This document shows positions 15,785-16,633 of a stretch of 16,633 nucleotides of DNA, piece after piece. Each line of letters opens with the position of its first letter. The first letter of the stretch is position 1. The stretch is taken from the NCBI GenBank assembly GCA_003488965.1, contig DNJW01000382.1, positions 1 through 16,633 of the forward strand, in the 5' to 3' direction. The notes under the pieces were generated by a model. It worked only from the letters and a program-made list of their open reading frames with translations. It was not told the origin of the DNA and made no database searches. The DNA is from Lachnospiraceae bacterium (GTDB lineage: Bacteria; Bacillota; Clostridia; Lachnospirales; Lachnospiraceae). The position numbers and the translations under genes are program-made.

Positions 15785-16633
15785 CTACCTTTCCTTTCCC
15801 TGCTCTAAATCCGGTATTTTCTTTGCGGCAGCTGCCTTGAAGCCTGCCACTTCTTTTGCCGCCTGAGGAATCGGTATATTCGTTCCTGCTCCGGCCACGC
15901 AGCCCCCGGGACATGCCATACCTTCAATAAGACATCCGTTTTTCTTTCCCGCTTTGGCAAGCATAAGCATTTTCCGGCATTCCGTAAGACTTTCCGCATG
16001 CTCTATATTCACATCCACATCGGGATAATATTCCCGTATACATTCTTCAATGGCGTTGGCGACACCTCCTGCAACACCGTATCCACGTCCGGCGCCGGTA
16101 GCATCATTCATTTTTTCCGCTGCTTGTACCTCTGCCAGCCTGATACCCTTTGCTTCAAACATCCCTGCCAATTCTTCAAAAGTAATGACAAAATCCACAT
16201 CGGAACGCACCGTCCTTCTGGAGGCCTCCAGCTTTTTCGAAGCGCAGGGACCGATAAACACTACGCTGGCATCCGGATGGTCTTCCTTAATCTTACGTGC
16301 AGTAGCCACCATAGGAGTCAAGGCATTGGATATTTTGTCTATGGTTTCCGGGAAAAATTTCTTGGCCAGCATAGACCATGACGGACAGCAGGAAGTCAAA
16401 AGGAACGGCAGTTCCTTTGTGGCAACCGCATGGACATAATGTTCCGCTTCCGCCATGGCGCCCATATCCGCACCGATTGCCGTTTCATATACATCAAAAA
16501 ACCCCAATTCTTTTAATGCCGATTTCATCATATCCGGAGTTACATCTTTCCCAAACTGTCCTACAAATGCCGGTGCAACCTGGGCGATAATTTTCCGTCC
16601 TGACTGCATCGCCCGTATCAGCTGAAAAATCTG
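15785..16633 (-). CDS. [FeFe]-hydrogenase H-cluster domain protein (N-terminus outside window)
   Basis: The C-terminal 282 residues of an Fe-only hydrogenase-type protein; the frame stays open to the window edge, so any ferredoxin-like N-terminal domains are not visible. The three H-cluster signatures are present (numbering from the first visible codon): TSCCPSW at 80-86, GPCASKKLEA from 128, and EGMACPGGCVAGAG around 237-250. The four cysteines that hold the cluster are kept (C83, C130, C241, C245), and so is the neighbouring proton-relay Cys (C82). The second signature has Gly where bidirectional group A enzymes have Met (MPCxxK), and the third ends GAG rather than GGG, pointing to a non-group-A clade. 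No PAS domain follows, which argues against a group C sensory type; group B is the best guess. gltX follows after 4 bp, so an electron-disposal gene leads a tRNA synthetase transcript. Confidence 0.93.
   Translation of the reverse strand, partial: QIFQLIRAMQSGRKIIAQVAPAFVGQFGKDVTPDMMKSALKELGFFDVYETAIGADMGAMAEAEHYVHAVATKELPFLLTSCCPSWSMLAKKFFPETIDKISNALTPMVATARKIKEDHPDASVVFIGPCASKKLEASRRTVRSDVDFVITFEELAGMFEAKGIRLAEVQAAEKMNDATGAGRGYGVAGGVANAIEECIREYYPDVDVNIEHAESLTECRKMLMLAKAGKKNGCLIEGMACPGGCVAGAGTNIPIPQAAKEVAGFKAAAAKKIPDLEQGKER

Overview
The window reads as chromosome from a low-to-moderate GC anaerobic Firmicute, most like Lachnospiraceae (Clostridia). This rests on the style of MutS, MutL and MiaB, an [FeFe]-hydrogenase H-cluster domain, a DUF1292 protein and a DUF5662 protein, and is inferred rather than tested. 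Twelve protein genes are supported. All but one (the DUF1292 gene) are on the minus strand, so they are described below in transcription order, from high to low coordinates.

Right block (16633-12420): the C-terminal part of an [FeFe]-hydrogenase-type protein, gltX (glutamyl-tRNA synthetase) and a short UvrD/PcrA-like helicase form one tight run. The first gap is 4 bp and gltX and the helicase overlap by 23 bp. The helicase converges on a lone plus-strand DUF1292 gene (12075-12404).

Middle block (11932-9109): divergent from the DUF1292 gene is a GlgX/isoamylase-like GH13 protein in which all three catalytic carboxylates and most residues of the four signature regions are replaced, although the rest of the fold is conserved. 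This is the most striking observation in the window. It is followed after 3 bp by a DUF5662 gene. A small Cys/Gly-rich protein then sits behind a sequence resembling a late-sporulation (sigma-E/K-type) promoter and ends at a hairpin. trpS comes next with its own sigma-A promoter, no room for a T-box, and a rho-independent terminator.

Left block (7955-1): a protein with a PD-(D/E)XK-like core and a C-terminal winged-helix-like segment (unnamed) is followed by miaB, mutS, mutL and miaA (3' end cut by the window edge). The spacing is 4-11 bp except before mutS, which has 129 bp and a good sigma-A promoter. This joins the two tRNA A37 enzymes (MiaA makes i6A37, MiaB makes ms2i6A37) with the MutS/MutL mismatch-repair pair. 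MutS and MutL both carry sliding-clamp-binding-like motifs.

No tRNA, rRNA, CRISPR array, insertion sequence or prophage gene was seen. Intergenic spaces are short; all those over 50 bp carry promoter, terminator or hairpin candidates listed below.
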